Of a DNA stretch of 64,000 bases, positions 34,627 through 44,022 are shown in pieces. Source of the stretch: Pseudaeromonas sp963677375 (GTDB lineage Bacteria; Pseudomonadota; Gammaproteobacteria; Enterobacterales; Aeromonadaceae). The notes under the pieces were generated by a model. It saw only the letters and a program-made list of their open reading frames with translations. It had not been told where the DNA came from and did not search any database. Position 1 is the first letter of the stretch; every line of letters begins with the position of its first letter. The stretch lies in assembly GCA_963677375.2 (NCBI GenBank), contig CAXXIF010000016.1:1-64000 (forward strand). The letters run 5' to 3'. A program made the position numbers and the translations under genes.

Positions 34627-36261
34627 ATGTACCTGGAGCATGTCGAAGTTTCCGGATTTAGGGGTATCAATCGACTTTCCATTTCGTTGCAGCAAACCAC
34701 GGCCTTGATTGGTGAAAATGCCTGGGGTAAAACCAGTTTGCTGCGGGCATTGTGGTGTCTTTTGGGTCAGGGAACGGTTCCCTACCAGTTTGAATCAGCG
34801 GACTTCCACCAAGCCGGGGACTGCCTGGCTCCCGTCCGCCGTCATCTGCATATTCTGTTAACCTTCTGCGAATACCGTCCGGATATGTGTCATCACTCCG
34901 CACGCCTAGCTCGCCTGAGCGAGGTCTGGTGTCCCGGCAAGGAGGGGCTGCACCGCATTCATTATCGTGCCGCCGCCGAACTCACCGAACAGGGAAGCGT
35001 GATCAGTGAACATGGTTTTCTGGATGCTCAGGGCCGAGCGCTGCCCTTGAGTGATCCAGAACGGCTGATCCATCTGTTGATGCTCATGAATCCGGTCCTG
35101 CGTCTGCGTGATGCCCGCTCGACGCGCTATGGGGGGGATGATTTCACCGAGCAGTGGGAGAGCCACCTCGAACGAGTATCCCAACATCTATTGAATGACG
35201 ATAATCCCTGCATCGATGAACCCACGTTGCGCCAGGGGATGGGAGCTATCCGCAGCTTGATGGATCACTATCTGAGCCATGTACCTCCTATTCGGACCAA
35301 GCCACGCAATGTGCGGGAGATCATCTCCAAACCAACCAGCTTGCGCGGGTTGGGCGCGTTACAGGAGTTGCAACGTGAAGGGCATGGCCAAGCCGTTGAG
35401 CTGGCTATGGCCAGCTTGGGTGGCGCCCTGCTGGCAGCCCGTGGGGATCGAGAGATCGAAGTGGGCTCGCGACCCATTCTGATCCTGGAAGATCCCGAGA
35501 GTCGACTACACCCGACCATGCTGGCTCTGGCCTGGGGACTACTGGAACAACTACCCGGTCAAAAAATATTGACGACCAACTCCGGGGATTTGCTGACGTC
35601 TATTCCCCTAGGGCAGATCCGGCGCTTGGTGCGAAAACCCGACGAGACGCAGGCATTCAGTCTGCATGATGAATTGATGAGTGCCGAAGAGTTACGACGA
35701 ATTGCTTTTCATGTGCGGATCAATCGGCCGATGTCGTTGTTTGCTCGTTGTTGGTTGCTGGTCGAAGGGGAGACAGAAATCTGGTTGTTGTCCGAGCTAG
35801 CCAACATCTGCGGCTACAGCTTACGGGGCGAGGGAGTCCGGATCATCGAATTTGCGCAATGTGGGGTCATACCGTTGGTCAAGGCGGCGCGGGATCTGGG
35901 GATCGAGTGGCATTTATTGGCCGATGGTGACCAAGCCGGAATTAAATATGCGGATACAGTACGTAGCCAGCTCAAGGGGGAGCGGGAATCGGAGCGGCTC
36001 ACGTTGTTGCCCGCCAAAGATATCGAACATTTTCTATATCACCATGGCTTTGAGGCCGTGTACCGTAAAGAAGCGGCGCTCACCGATCGTCAGATGCTGA
36101 CGCCTGGCAAGGTGATTGATCGGGCTTTGAGTCGTAGAAGCAAACCCGGTTTGGCGCTGTCGGTGGTTGAAGCGGCCGAACAGGGTGGCGTAGAAAAAAT
36201 GCCAACCCTGTTACGACAGATGTTCAGCAAGGTCATTGCACTGGCCCGCCGTCAGAATTAA
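34627..36261 (+). CDS. OLD-family ATP-dependent endonuclease, YbjD-like
   Basis: A 544-residue protein joining an ABC/SMC-type ATPase and a Toprim nuclease. The N-terminus begins MYLEHVEVSGFRGINRLS with Walker A LIGENAWGKTSLL (about residues 28–40). A signature/Walker B region follows (LILEDPESRLHPTML, about 288–302). The Toprim domain begins WLLVEGETEIWLL (about 376) with LLADGDQAG downstream. This is the class of E. coli YbjD and phage P2 Old, some of whose members act in phage defence or DNA repair. It converges with glgX with an 11-nt gap. The exact role here is not known. Confidence 0.85.
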   Translation: MYLEHVEVSGFRGINRLSISLQQTTALIGENAWGKTSLLRALWCLLGQGTVPYQFESADFHQAGDCLAPVRRHLHILLTFCEYRPDMCHHSARLARLSEVWCPGKEGLHRIHYRAAAELTEQGSVISEHGFLDAQGRALPLSDPERLIHLLMLMNPVLRLRDARSTRYGGDDFTEQWESHLERVSQHLLNDDNPCIDEPTLRQGMGAIRSLMDHYLSHVPPIRTKPRNVREIISKPTSLRGLGALQELQREGHGQAVELAMASLGGALLAARGDREIEVGSRPILILEDPESRLHPTMLALAWGLLEQLPGQKILTTNSGDLLTSIPLGQIRRLVRKPDETQAFSLHDELMSAEELRRIAFHVRINRPMSLFARCWLLVEGETEIWLLSELANICGYSLRGEGVRIIEFAQCGVIPLVKAARDLGIEWHLLADGDQAGIKYADTVRSQLKGERESERLTLLPAKDIEHFLYHHGFEAVYRKEAALTDRQMLTPGKVIDRALSRRSKPGLALSVVEAAEQGGVEKMPTLLRQMFSKVIALARRQN

Positions 36262-36272
36262 TGGGCCTGATA

Positions 36273-38351
36273 TTAATCTCGCTGGTTGAAATCGCCACAG
36301 ATAAACAGGCAAGCCGAGCGTGGGGCCACTTGATAATGGTCTGGAACCTCCGTTAATGGCTCTCCCAATGGAATAATATCCTGCGGGGTGGGGAGTGAGG
36401 TATCCACAATGCGGCACCAATTCCCTTGTATATCGGGTGGCGGCAACGGCAAATTAAATTTTAAGGGTGCCCAGTAGGCATTAAAAATCACATAGATGGC
36501 GACTTTTACATCCAGAGATATAGCCGACATGGCTAACGAGTGAGAATCCTTTGTCCAGTCGGGTGAATAAGCATCCACGCCATGCCAGCATATTTCTGAA
36601 CGATGCAGTATTTCCGCAAGTGAGACCATCATGCCTTCGTGCATGGAACGGCTGAATAAATATTTCCGATATTTAATCAGCTCCTTGGTATAACGCAGCA
36701 TGTCATTGGAGCGTTCCGTTACTTGCCAATTCATCCAGCTGATCGGTGTATTCTGACAGTAGGCATTATTATTCCCGCTCTGGGTGCGCAGAATTTCATC
36801 CCCCATCAATATCATGGGTGTGCCGATGGAGAGCATGGTCGCAGTTAGCAAATTTTTGCACTGCCGAGTTCGCAGTCTGTCTATTTCCTGATCATCGGTT
36901 TCACCTTCGAAGCCGTGATTCCAGCTGTAGTTATCCGACATGCCATCCCGATTGCTCTCTCCATTGGCATGATTGTGCTTGTTGTTGTAGCTGACTAAAT
37001 CCCACAACGTAAAACCGTCATGGCAGGTGATAAAGTTGATGCTTTTTTCTGGATCTGAATGATTGTACTGATAAATATCCGGACTTCCGCTCATCCGATT
37101 GGCAAATTGACTGCTGGTGCCACTGTCGCCCTTGATGAATCGGCGGACATCATCCCGGAATTGACCATTCCATTCCCGCCAGCGAGAACCTGCTAGCGAT
37201 CCAACTTGATAGAGCCCTCCGGCATCCCAGGCTTCGGCGATCATTTTGCAATCGGCTAATACCGGGTCGGTATCGATCGCCAGCAGGGTGGGTGGGTAGA
37301 CCAAGGGTTTCCCGTCTTCATCCCGTGACAGAATGGAGGCTAAATCAAAACGAAATCCGTCGACATGCATATGTTCTCGCCAATAGCGCAGACTATCGAT
37401 GATCAGGTGTTTCGTCACTGCATGGGAACCATTCAAGGTATTTCCACACCCTGAGTAATTGGTATTGGTCCGAGTCTTGGGGTCGAGAATATAATAGGCT
37501 TCATGATCGATCCCGCGAAAGCAAAAGATGGGGCCATTATCGCCGCCTTCTGCGGTATGGTTATAAACCACATCCAGAATTACTTCGATCCCTGCTTTAT
37601 GCAAGGCTTTCACCATGTCGCGAAATTCATTCACGGCACCTTTTATATTCGAATTACTGGCATAACCACTGTGGGGTGCAAAAAATGACATGGGGCTATA
37701 TCCCCAGTAATTATCTTTACCGGTTGGGGCATCTTGGGGATCAAACTGGAATACGGGTAATAACTCGACTGCCGTGATCCCCAATGCTTTCAGATGAGGT
37801 ATCATCTGGACCAATCCGGCATAGGTACCACGCAAGTCAGGTGTCAGGCCAGAGGTTATATGCTTGGTGAAGCCCCCGACGTGCATTTCATAGATGATGG
37901 AACGTGACATGGGATGTTGGGGAGAGGCATCGTCTTCCCAGTCGTAGTCGCTCAGGTCCACAACAACGCTTTTGGCACAACAATGCAAATTGGGTCCCGG
38001 TCTGGCGGCGGCCCAACGATCATATTGTTTTCCCAGGACAACCTCGCGGCTGTAGGGGTCCAGAAGTACTTTTTCGGGGTCAAAATGAGTGCCTTCATAG
38101 GGGCGCCAGGGACCGTTGATCCGCCAACCATAGAGTTGGCCATCACCCGCACCGGCAATAAAAACATGCCAGTAATAGGCAGTACGGTTTTGTAACGGCG
38201 AGAGTTTGATCACCTTGGGGTGTTTGTCGTCGACCGAGGAAAATAACAGCAACTCAACACTACTTGCCAGACGCGCCCATAAGGCGAAGTTAACGCCTCC
38301 AGCTTCAATCGTGGCCCCTAGCAGCCGACAGTGTCCCTTTTTGAGCTTCAT
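36273..38351 (-). CDS. glgX: Glycogen debranching enzyme GlgX (GH13 isoamylase type)
   Basis: A 692-residue enzyme that hydrolyses alpha-1,6 branches of glycogen limit dextrin. The N-terminal CBM48-like domain is followed by the GH13 barrel with DVVYNHTAEG, DGFRFDLAS (nucleophile Asp), IAEAWDAGG (acid/base Glu) and FITCHDGFTL (third Asp). The start at MKLKKGH (38351) has GGGGG close upstream; an ATG 18 nt earlier is possible. Unusually, it stands alone, without glgBCAP around it. Confidence 0.9.
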   Translation of the reverse strand: MKLKKGHCRLLGATIEAGGVNFALWARLASSVELLLFSSVDDKHPKVIKLSPLQNRTAYYWHVFIAGAGDGQLYGWRINGPWRPYEGTHFDPEKVLLDPYSREVVLGKQYDRWAAARPGPNLHCCAKSVVVDLSDYDWEDDASPQHPMSRSIIYEMHVGGFTKHITSGLTPDLRGTYAGLVQMIPHLKALGITAVELLPVFQFDPQDAPTGKDNYWGYSPMSFFAPHSGYASNSNIKGAVNEFRDMVKALHKAGIEVILDVVYNHTAEGGDNGPIFCFRGIDHEAYYILDPKTRTNTNYSGCGNTLNGSHAVTKHLIIDSLRYWREHMHVDGFRFDLASILSRDEDGKPLVYPPTLLAIDTDPVLADCKMIAEAWDAGGLYQVGSLAGSRWREWNGQFRDDVRRFIKGDSGTSSQFANRMSGSPDIYQYNHSDPEKSINFITCHDGFTLWDLVSYNNKHNHANGESNRDGMSDNYSWNHGFEGETDDQEIDRLRTRQCKNLLTATMLSIGTPMILMGDEILRTQSGNNNAYCQNTPISWMNWQVTERSNDMLRYTKELIKYRKYLFSRSMHEGMMVSLAEILHRSEICWHGVDAYSPDWTKDSHSLAMSAISLDVKVAIYVIFNAYWAPLKFNLPLPPPDIQGNWCRIVDTSLPTPQDIIPLGEPLTEVPDHYQVAPRSACLFICGDFNQRD

Positions 38352-38459
38352 ACTTTCCCCCAATGTCATACATCAGTTCTTTTTTTGGTCTTTCAGCCGA
38401 GCATCCAGAGTCTCTTTTTAAGCATATTTCTCTGATAAGCATCCATAATCCGAAATATA

Positions 38460-38487
38460 TTGACGTTTATTGATCCTATGTTAGTAT
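38460..38487 (+). promoter_or_regulatory. Promoter of tRNA-fMet
   Basis: TTGACG (38460–38465), a 16-bp spacer, then TAGTAT (38482–38487), ending 13 nt before the tRNA. The −35 is strong and the −10 is moderate. Confidence 0.55.
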
Positions 38488-38500
38488 CCTCAACTCATGA

Positions 38501-38577
38501 CGCGGGGTGGAGCAGCATGGTAGCTCGTCGGGCTCATAACCCGAAGGCCGTAGGTTCAAATCCTGCCCCCGCAACCA
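38501..38577 (+). tRNA. Initiator tRNA-fMet (CAT)
   Basis: A 77-nt cloverleaf with encoded CCA. Anticodon CAT is at 38535–38537. The initiator hallmarks are present: a C1·A72 mismatch at the acceptor end and three G·C pairs (GGG/CCC) in the anticodon stem. It is transcribed alone, with its own promoter and terminator. Confidence 0.97.
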
Positions 38578-38582
38578 GATCG

Positions 38583-38614
38583 AACGCCTTGGCTCACGCC
38601 GAGGCGTTTTTTTT
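38583..38614 (+). terminator. Rho-independent terminator of tRNA-fMet
   Basis: The AACGCCTTGG/GCCGAGGCGTT stem has a CTCAC loop and is followed by a run of eight T. Confidence 0.92.
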
Positions 38615-38697
38615 GTCTGCTTGACTCCATTGCCCAGACCATTCGGTAATTGAACGGCGCTGCCTTTGTCACTACTGTGGACCGCCGTCTACCTCAT

Positions 38698-41100
38698 TCA
38701 ACTCGTATGGGTGTTGAACAATACCTTGGCAACCTCGCTAAAGTGAGCGGCAAAAATGAACTCGACCCCTTCACGAATATAATCCGGCAATTCCAGGATA
38801 TCGCCTCGATTGGGCGCCGGCATGATCAAACGATGGATACCCTGACGTTTGGCTGCAATCACTTTCTCGCGAACCCCACCAATTGCCAATACATGCCCTG
38901 TCAACGTCAGCTCTCCGGTCATAGCAATGCCTTTACGGGGCGCTTTATTCAGAGCTAACGACAGTAGGGCACTGGCCATGGTGATACCGGCACTGGGACC
39001 ATCCTTGGGGGTTGCACCTTCAGGCACATGCAGGTGAATACTGGCCTGATCGAAAAAATGGGCATCCGCACCCAGGAGCTTGAGATTGCCGCAAATGAAA
39101 CTGTAAGCCAGCTCCGCCGACTCCCGCATAACATCACCCAATTGCCCCGTGAGTTTTAAATTACGTCCCTGCAGATTAACCAATGTGGCTTCGACCGGTA
39201 GTGTGGCTCCGCCCATTGCCGTCCAGGCCAGACCTGTGACTATGCCGATACCATTGAGCAGCACTTCCTTATGAAACAAAGGATTCCCTAGGTAGGTCTG
39301 GATATCGGTCACATTGACCCGGATCGTGGGCACCGCATGATTCAGCAAGCTCACCACCGCCTTGCGAATGATTTTGGCCAATAGGTTCTCCAGATTCCGT
39401 ACTCCGGATTCACGGGCGTAATTGTCGATGATGCGACGGATAGCACCATCACTGATCTGGATTTGTTGCTTACTGACGCCTGCTTTTTCCAGTTGTCTGG
39501 GCCAAAGATGGTGGCGGGCTATGGCCAATTTTTCCTGTGACAGATAGCCGGAGAGCCGAATCATATCCATCCGATCCAGCAGTGGTAGGGGGATGGAGTC
39601 CAACGTATTGGCGGTACAGATGAATAGACATTTGGAGAGATCGAGTCGCAGATCCAGATAATGGTCGAGGAAATTGTGATTCTGCTCGGGGTCCAGGGTT
39701 TCCAATAGTGCGGAAGCCGGGTCCCCTTGGTGACTGCTACCTAATTTATCGATCTCATCCAACATGATCACGGGATTCATGACGTTACACTCTTTCAAGG
39801 CTTGCACCAGTTTGCCAGGCATGGCGCCTATATAGGTTCGCCGATGCCCCTTGATTTCTGCCTCATCTCGCATCCCGCCGACACTGAACCGATAGAAGGG
39901 CCGTCCCAGAGTTCGGGCAATCGAATGGCCAATGGACGTCTTGCCAACACCCGGCGGGCCGACCAGTAACATGATGGCGCCGCTGATATCCTGTTTGAAG
40001 GTTCCTACAGCCAGAAATTCGATGATTCGCTCTTTGACATCATCGAGGCCATCATGATCAGCATCGAGGATCTTTCGGGCTCGTTGCAGGTCCAGCTTGT
40101 CCTGATGATAGCGCCCCCAGGGAACTTGACTAATCCAGTCGAGATAATTACGTGTTACGGCATATTCAGGTGAACCCGCTTCCAGGATCTTCAGCTTGTC
40201 CAGCTCTTCATCAAAACGCTGCTGAGCCCCGACTGGGATCTCTCGATCCAACATCCTTTTACTGAATGTGTCGATCTCGGCGGTCTTGTCGTCTTTTTCC
40301 AGCCCCAGTTCCCGTTGGATAACCTTCAATTGTTCGCGCAGGAAAAACTCCCGCTGCCGTTCATTGATGCTGCGATTCACTTCATCGCGGATCTGATTGT
40401 GTAATTTGGCAACCTCGATCTCCTTTTTGACCAGAGCTAACGCCTTCTTCAGTCGCTCAAAGAGCCGTGGCGTATCGAGTATGTCCTGCAGTTCGTCACC
40501 CGTCGCCGTGGTAATGGCGGCGGCACAATCTGCCAGCGGGGAGGGGTCATTGGGGTTGAAGCGATCCAGATATTGCCGTAGCTCTTCACTGTACAAGGGA
40601 TTAATCGGCAGCAGTTCCTTGATGGCTGAAATAAGAGCCAGGGCATAGGCTTTTATTTCGGTGTCATTGCCTACAGATTCGTCGTTTGCCATCGGGTAAC
40701 GCACTTCCACCAGATAGGGTGGACTATGACTCAACCAGTTCACAATTTCGACGCGATCTATGCCTTCGGCTACAAATTGCAGTTCTCCATCTCCCGAACT
40801 GGCCCGTAGAATTCTCACCGCACATCCAGTCCGCGGTGTCACTTCAGGCAACGGCTTGAGCGGCTCGTGCTCCTGCTCATCGCTGATCCGAAACAGTGCC
40901 ACCATCTTGTGGGGGCTACTCGCGACCCGCTCTATGGTCTTTTGCCAAGGGTCGGCTTGAATTTGTACGGGAAGGATCTGGGAGGGGAGAAAAGGACGGC
41001 CAAATACCGGGATCACATACAGTTGTCCGGGGCGTTCCTGCCCGGTCAGGATCAAGCCTGTCGGCTTATCGTCGGGGCTATGGGGAGCATCATTACTCAT
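38698..41100 (-). CDS. lon: ATP-dependent Lon protease (LonA type, likely second paralogue)
   Basis: An 800-residue AAA+ serine protease. The N-terminal substrate-binding domain begins IPVFGRPFLPSQILPVQI. The ATPase has Walker A GPPGVGKT and Walker B IMLDEIDK. The proteolytic domain has the catalytic Ser in KDGPSAGIT and the Lys in REKVIAAKRQG. It is not in the classical clpX–lon–hupB locus, so it is probably an additional Lon. The ATG at 41100 is chosen with GGTGA upstream; an ATG at 41112 is also possible. It degrades misfolded and regulatory proteins in the cytoplasm. Confidence 0.93.
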   Translation of the reverse strand: MSNDAPHSPDDKPTGLILTGQERPGQLYVIPVFGRPFLPSQILPVQIQADPWQKTIERVASSPHKMVALFRISDEQEHEPLKPLPEVTPRTGCAVRILRASSGDGELQFVAEGIDRVEIVNWLSHSPPYLVEVRYPMANDESVGNDTEIKAYALALISAIKELLPINPLYSEELRQYLDRFNPNDPSPLADCAAAITTATGDELQDILDTPRLFERLKKALALVKKEIEVAKLHNQIRDEVNRSINERQREFFLREQLKVIQRELGLEKDDKTAEIDTFSKRMLDREIPVGAQQRFDEELDKLKILEAGSPEYAVTRNYLDWISQVPWGRYHQDKLDLQRARKILDADHDGLDDVKERIIEFLAVGTFKQDISGAIMLLVGPPGVGKTSIGHSIARTLGRPFYRFSVGGMRDEAEIKGHRRTYIGAMPGKLVQALKECNVMNPVIMLDEIDKLGSSHQGDPASALLETLDPEQNHNFLDHYLDLRLDLSKCLFICTANTLDSIPLPLLDRMDMIRLSGYLSQEKLAIARHHLWPRQLEKAGVSKQQIQISDGAIRRIIDNYARESGVRNLENLLAKIIRKAVVSLLNHAVPTIRVNVTDIQTYLGNPLFHKEVLLNGIGIVTGLAWTAMGGATLPVEATLVNLQGRNLKLTGQLGDVMRESAELAYSFICGNLKLLGADAHFFDQASIHLHVPEGATPKDGPSAGITMASALLSLALNKAPRKGIAMTGELTLTGHVLAIGGVREKVIAAKRQGIHRLIMPAPNRGDILELPDYIREGVEFIFAAHFSEVAKVLFNTHTS

Positions 41101-41283
41101 GCCGGTCACCATCAAGATTGCTCATTCATGATCATGATGAAACTAAGGCCACCACCATGTGGATTTCGGATGGCAGCTATGGTGAGTGTAGGCGTTCAGG
41201 CTTGTACTGGCCCGATCTGATTCACAACTATGAGCTACCGGAGCTATTTTCTGCACGAGATTGTACTGTCTTGATTGTGCAAT

Positions 41284-41316
41284 AAAAAATCCAGAACCCA
41301 TGACAGGTTCCGGATT
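41284..41316 (-). terminator. Terminator of the chemoreceptor gene at 41.4 kb
   Basis: On the minus strand, AATCCGGAACC pairs with GGTTCTGGATT (one mismatch), followed by six T. It is 56 nt after the chemoreceptor stop. Confidence 0.8.
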
Positions 41317-41371
41317 GTGTTAGATGGATTGGCTCTGCAGCGGCAAGTGTCTGCCGAAGGGGGGTCTAATC

Positions 41372-42811
41372 CTAGAATTTCAAGCCGCGCAATAGCTGAT
41401 CCAGCTCATTGGCGGTGACTTTCAGGTTTTGCGTGCCACCGACGGTAGCGGCGGTTGACTCTTCAACCTGCATGGATTGCTGGCGTACCTCTTCCAGATT
41501 TTGCGAGATTTCGGCCGCCACCGCACTTTGTTGTTCGGCGGAGGTGGCAATTTGCGCACTCATTTCGAACACCGATTCGCTGTAGGAGGCAATGCGTTCG
41601 ATATCATGGCCCACCCCACTGATCAGCTCCCGGCTGGTTGCCGCCTGATGGACGGTTTTTTCCATGATCTGATTCAGCGCGCCAGTCCCGCTTTGCAACT
41701 CCTCGATCATTTTCTGGATTTCGACCGTTGCCTGTTGGGTTCTTCCCGCCAAGGTACGAACCTCATCTGCAACCACGGCAAAGCCTCGCCCCTGCTCACC
41801 GGCCCGAGCTGCTTCGATCGCCGCATTCAGCGCCAGCAGGTTAGTTTGTCCGGAGATAGAATTGATGACGGTGACCACTTCACTGATCTTGTTGGCCCTA
41901 TTGGTCAGCTGTTCAACGGCGTCCGAGGCCTGACTGATTTCATCGGCTAGCGCTTGAATGGCATCGATTGTGCGGTTAACGCTCGCCGCCCCTTGAGTCG
42001 CTTCTTCACTGGAGTGACGGGTTTGAGCAGAGGTGTCGTTGGCATTCCGAGCCACCTCGCGGATTGCGGCAGTCATCTCTTCCATGGCGGTGGCCAATGA
42101 ATCCAGATATTGCCGCTGAGAGGCCGCCGTGTCCTGACCATCCTGAGCCGCCTCGCGGAACTCATCAGCAAATAGCTCCAGGGCTTCGGCACTGTCATGA
42201 ACCAATTTTACAGTATGTTGCTGACGACCGGCGAGAGTATCGATACTTTGGGCCAGGGCGCTAAATTCATCCCGGGTGCTGAAAAAGTTCAAGCGTTCGG
42301 TCAAATCGCCATCGGCTATCCGCCGCAGCGCCTTATTCACGGAGAAGATGGCTCCAGATATGAAGGTACTCAGGTAATAACTCACCACCGCCATGAAGAG
42401 GATGGCGACCACGATTAGGACAAAGGTGGAGTTATGACCATTCCAGATCGACAATGCACTCAGATCGGCTGTACCACTCAAAAAACGTTGGTCAGCCGTT
42501 TGAACGGTAATAGTGATGTCATTACCTACCAGATTCCGGCCAACCACTCCGCTATCGGAGAGGCGAACACCGTCGGGTAACTTGATATCGACAACATCTT
42601 TAACCTGGTCGAGCAGGGTAACAGCACTCTGTAGTTTTAATTCGAGCCCCTCAATGGCGTCAGTACGACGTAATTGATTGTTCTGGGTCATTAACAGACT
42701 CGTAATAAGCAAAATTAACAACAGGGGAAACCAGAAGAGAACATGAAATTTTTCTTGGATGGTCATATTGACTAAAATACGGTCGACCCACCGAAATTTG
42801 ACTTCTTTCAT
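41372..42811 (-). CDS. Methyl-accepting chemotaxis protein
   Basis: A 479-residue membrane chemoreceptor. TM1 (about 24–43) is followed by a short periplasmic sensor of about 90 residues, TM2 (about 135–155), a HAMP domain (ISGAIFSVNKALRRIADGDLTERL) and a signalling domain with the conserved hairpin tip (ISGQTNLLALNAAIEAARAG). No C-terminal CheR-tether pentapeptide is seen. The sensor is too short for a dCache domain and no ligand is proposed. The start at MKEVKFRW is chosen; upstream codons look non-native. Confidence 0.9.
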   Translation of the reverse strand: MKEVKFRWVDRILVNMTIQEKFHVLFWFPLLLILLITSLLMTQNNQLRRTDAIEGLELKLQSAVTLLDQVKDVVDIKLPDGVRLSDSGVVGRNLVGNDITITVQTADQRFLSGTADLSALSIWNGHNSTFVLIVVAILFMAVVSYYLSTFISGAIFSVNKALRRIADGDLTERLNFFSTRDEFSALAQSIDTLAGRQQHTVKLVHDSAEALELFADEFREAAQDGQDTAASQRQYLDSLATAMEEMTAAIREVARNANDTSAQTRHSSEEATQGAASVNRTIDAIQALADEISQASDAVEQLTNRANKISEVVTVINSISGQTNLLALNAAIEAARAGEQGRGFAVVADEVRTLAGRTQQATVEIQKMIEELQSGTGALNQIMEKTVHQAATSRELISGVGHDIERIASYSESVFEMSAQIATSAEQQSAVAAEISQNLEEVRQQSMQVEESTAATVGGTQNLKVTANELDQLLRGLKF

Positions 42812-42889
42812 AATGCTCTGAATCCTAAGAATGAAACTGGTTTCATCATACCGTGATAGCGACAGAACCGAAGCAGGGAGGATCACAAA

Positions 42890-43180
42890 ATGTTGGATAA
42901 GGCTGTACAAATCCGGGTCTTTGGCCACGTTCAAGGGGTCGGGTTTCGATATTTCACCCAACAACAGGCTTTGCAGTTGGGATTACAAGGGCGAGCCCGC
43001 AATCTGCCGGATGGATCGGTAGAGGTTTTGGCTTGGGGTAAGGAACTGCAACTCGAAAAATTGATTGCCTGGTTACATCAAGGGCCACGAACAGCGGTGG
43101 TGGAGCGATTGGTGGTCACACCGCTCGATCCGGATGAGTTACCAGGGGGTGAACATGGCAGAGGATTTTCGGCGTATTGA
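42890..43180 (+). CDS. yccX: Acylphosphatase
   Basis: A 96-residue enzyme that hydrolyses carboxyl-phosphate bonds. Signatures are VFGHVQGVGFRYFT (active Arg) and GRARNLPDGSVEVLAWG (active Asn). The start ATG follows GGAGG by 9 nt. It overlaps the following CHAD gene by 26 nt. Confidence 0.95.
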   Translation: MLDKAVQIRVFGHVQGVGFRYFTQQQALQLGLQGRARNLPDGSVEVLAWGKELQLEKLIAWLHQGPRTAVVERLVVTPLDPDELPGGEHGRGFSAY

Positions 43181-43979
43181 GTCGCCACATCTTTTTATCC
43201 AGCGCTGGCAAGTATTGGCGTCGTTGGTCGGGCGGAAGCGTTGGAACAGCGATGCCTTGCACCAATTTCGGGTCAATATACGCGCTTGTCTGGCATGGCA
43301 GCCCTTATGGCAGATAACCAGTTTGCCGACGGATTCAGCATTGGGGCCCCGGCAACTGCGTCGGTTACTGAAATGCCTGAATCAGGAGCGGGATCAGGAT
43401 GTCTTCCTTTTCTATCTCGCTTCGTTGCCGCATAGTGGCTCCGCGCGCAAAAAATTAATTCACTCCTGCCAGCGTAAACCCCGAAAAAAACTACTGGAAC
43501 CCTTCATCGAGGCTTTGCAACAAGCCTTGGACAGTTGGCAAACATGGATGAATCCGGTGCTGTTTCAGCAACAGCTATCGGTGCTGCTTGCGTTATATAG
43601 TCAGCAGATCCAGCGGCACTTGGTGCGTTGCAACGGGAAGCGTGGTTCTCACTTGCATGCACTGCGTCTGGCCATCAAATCCTTGCGTTACTTGCTGGAG
43701 GTCGCGGCGGCGGCGGCTCCGGCCTACCAGCCGTTGTGGTGTCATTGCCGATTGTGGCAGGACAAACTGGGGCAATTTGCCGATCTGGATGCTTTGGCGC
43801 GCTGGCTGAAACGACAGCATGAGCCGGAGTTGGCCCAACTGGTGCGTACACGTCGCCGGGTGTTGGTGGAAATCCTGGTGGCGGAGCGCGAGGATATATC
43901 CCTATTACTAACGCAGATAGCGGCGACACCGTTGCCCAGTTGTGAGCAATTGGCTTCGACCTTCAACTTACATTCATAA
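43155..43979 (+). CDS. CHAD domain-containing protein
   Basis: A 274-residue helical protein with conserved histidines (ALHQFRVNIRACLA and LHALRLAIKSLRYLLEV) typical of CHAD, a domain known to bind polyphosphate. The start ATG lies inside the acylphosphatase gene with GGGGG about 7 nt upstream, so the two are coupled. It has no CYTH domain. It may act in polyphosphate-linked metabolism; the pairing with an acylphosphatase hints at phosphate chemistry but proves nothing. Confidence 0.85.
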   Translation: MAEDFRRIESPHLFIQRWQVLASLVGRKRWNSDALHQFRVNIRACLAWQPLWQITSLPTDSALGPRQLRRLLKCLNQERDQDVFLFYLASLPHSGSARKKLIHSCQRKPRKKLLEPFIEALQQALDSWQTWMNPVLFQQQLSVLLALYSQQIQRHLVRCNGKRGSHLHALRLAIKSLRYLLEVAAAAAPAYQPLWCHCRLWQDKLGQFADLDALARWLKRQHEPELAQLVRTRRRVLVEILVAEREDISLLLTQIAATPLPSCEQLASTFNLHS

Positions 43980-44002
43980 AAAACGGCCCGCAGGCCGTTT
44001 TT
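43978..44002. terminator. Bidirectional terminator between CHAD gene and metG
   Basis: AAACGGCC-CGCA-GGCCGTTT, with A residues before and TT after, giving T tracts in both directions. It directly follows the CHAD stop and is about 20 nt beyond the metG stop. Confidence 0.88.
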
Positions 44003-44022
44003 GAAATTTTATCGAGTCGTGG

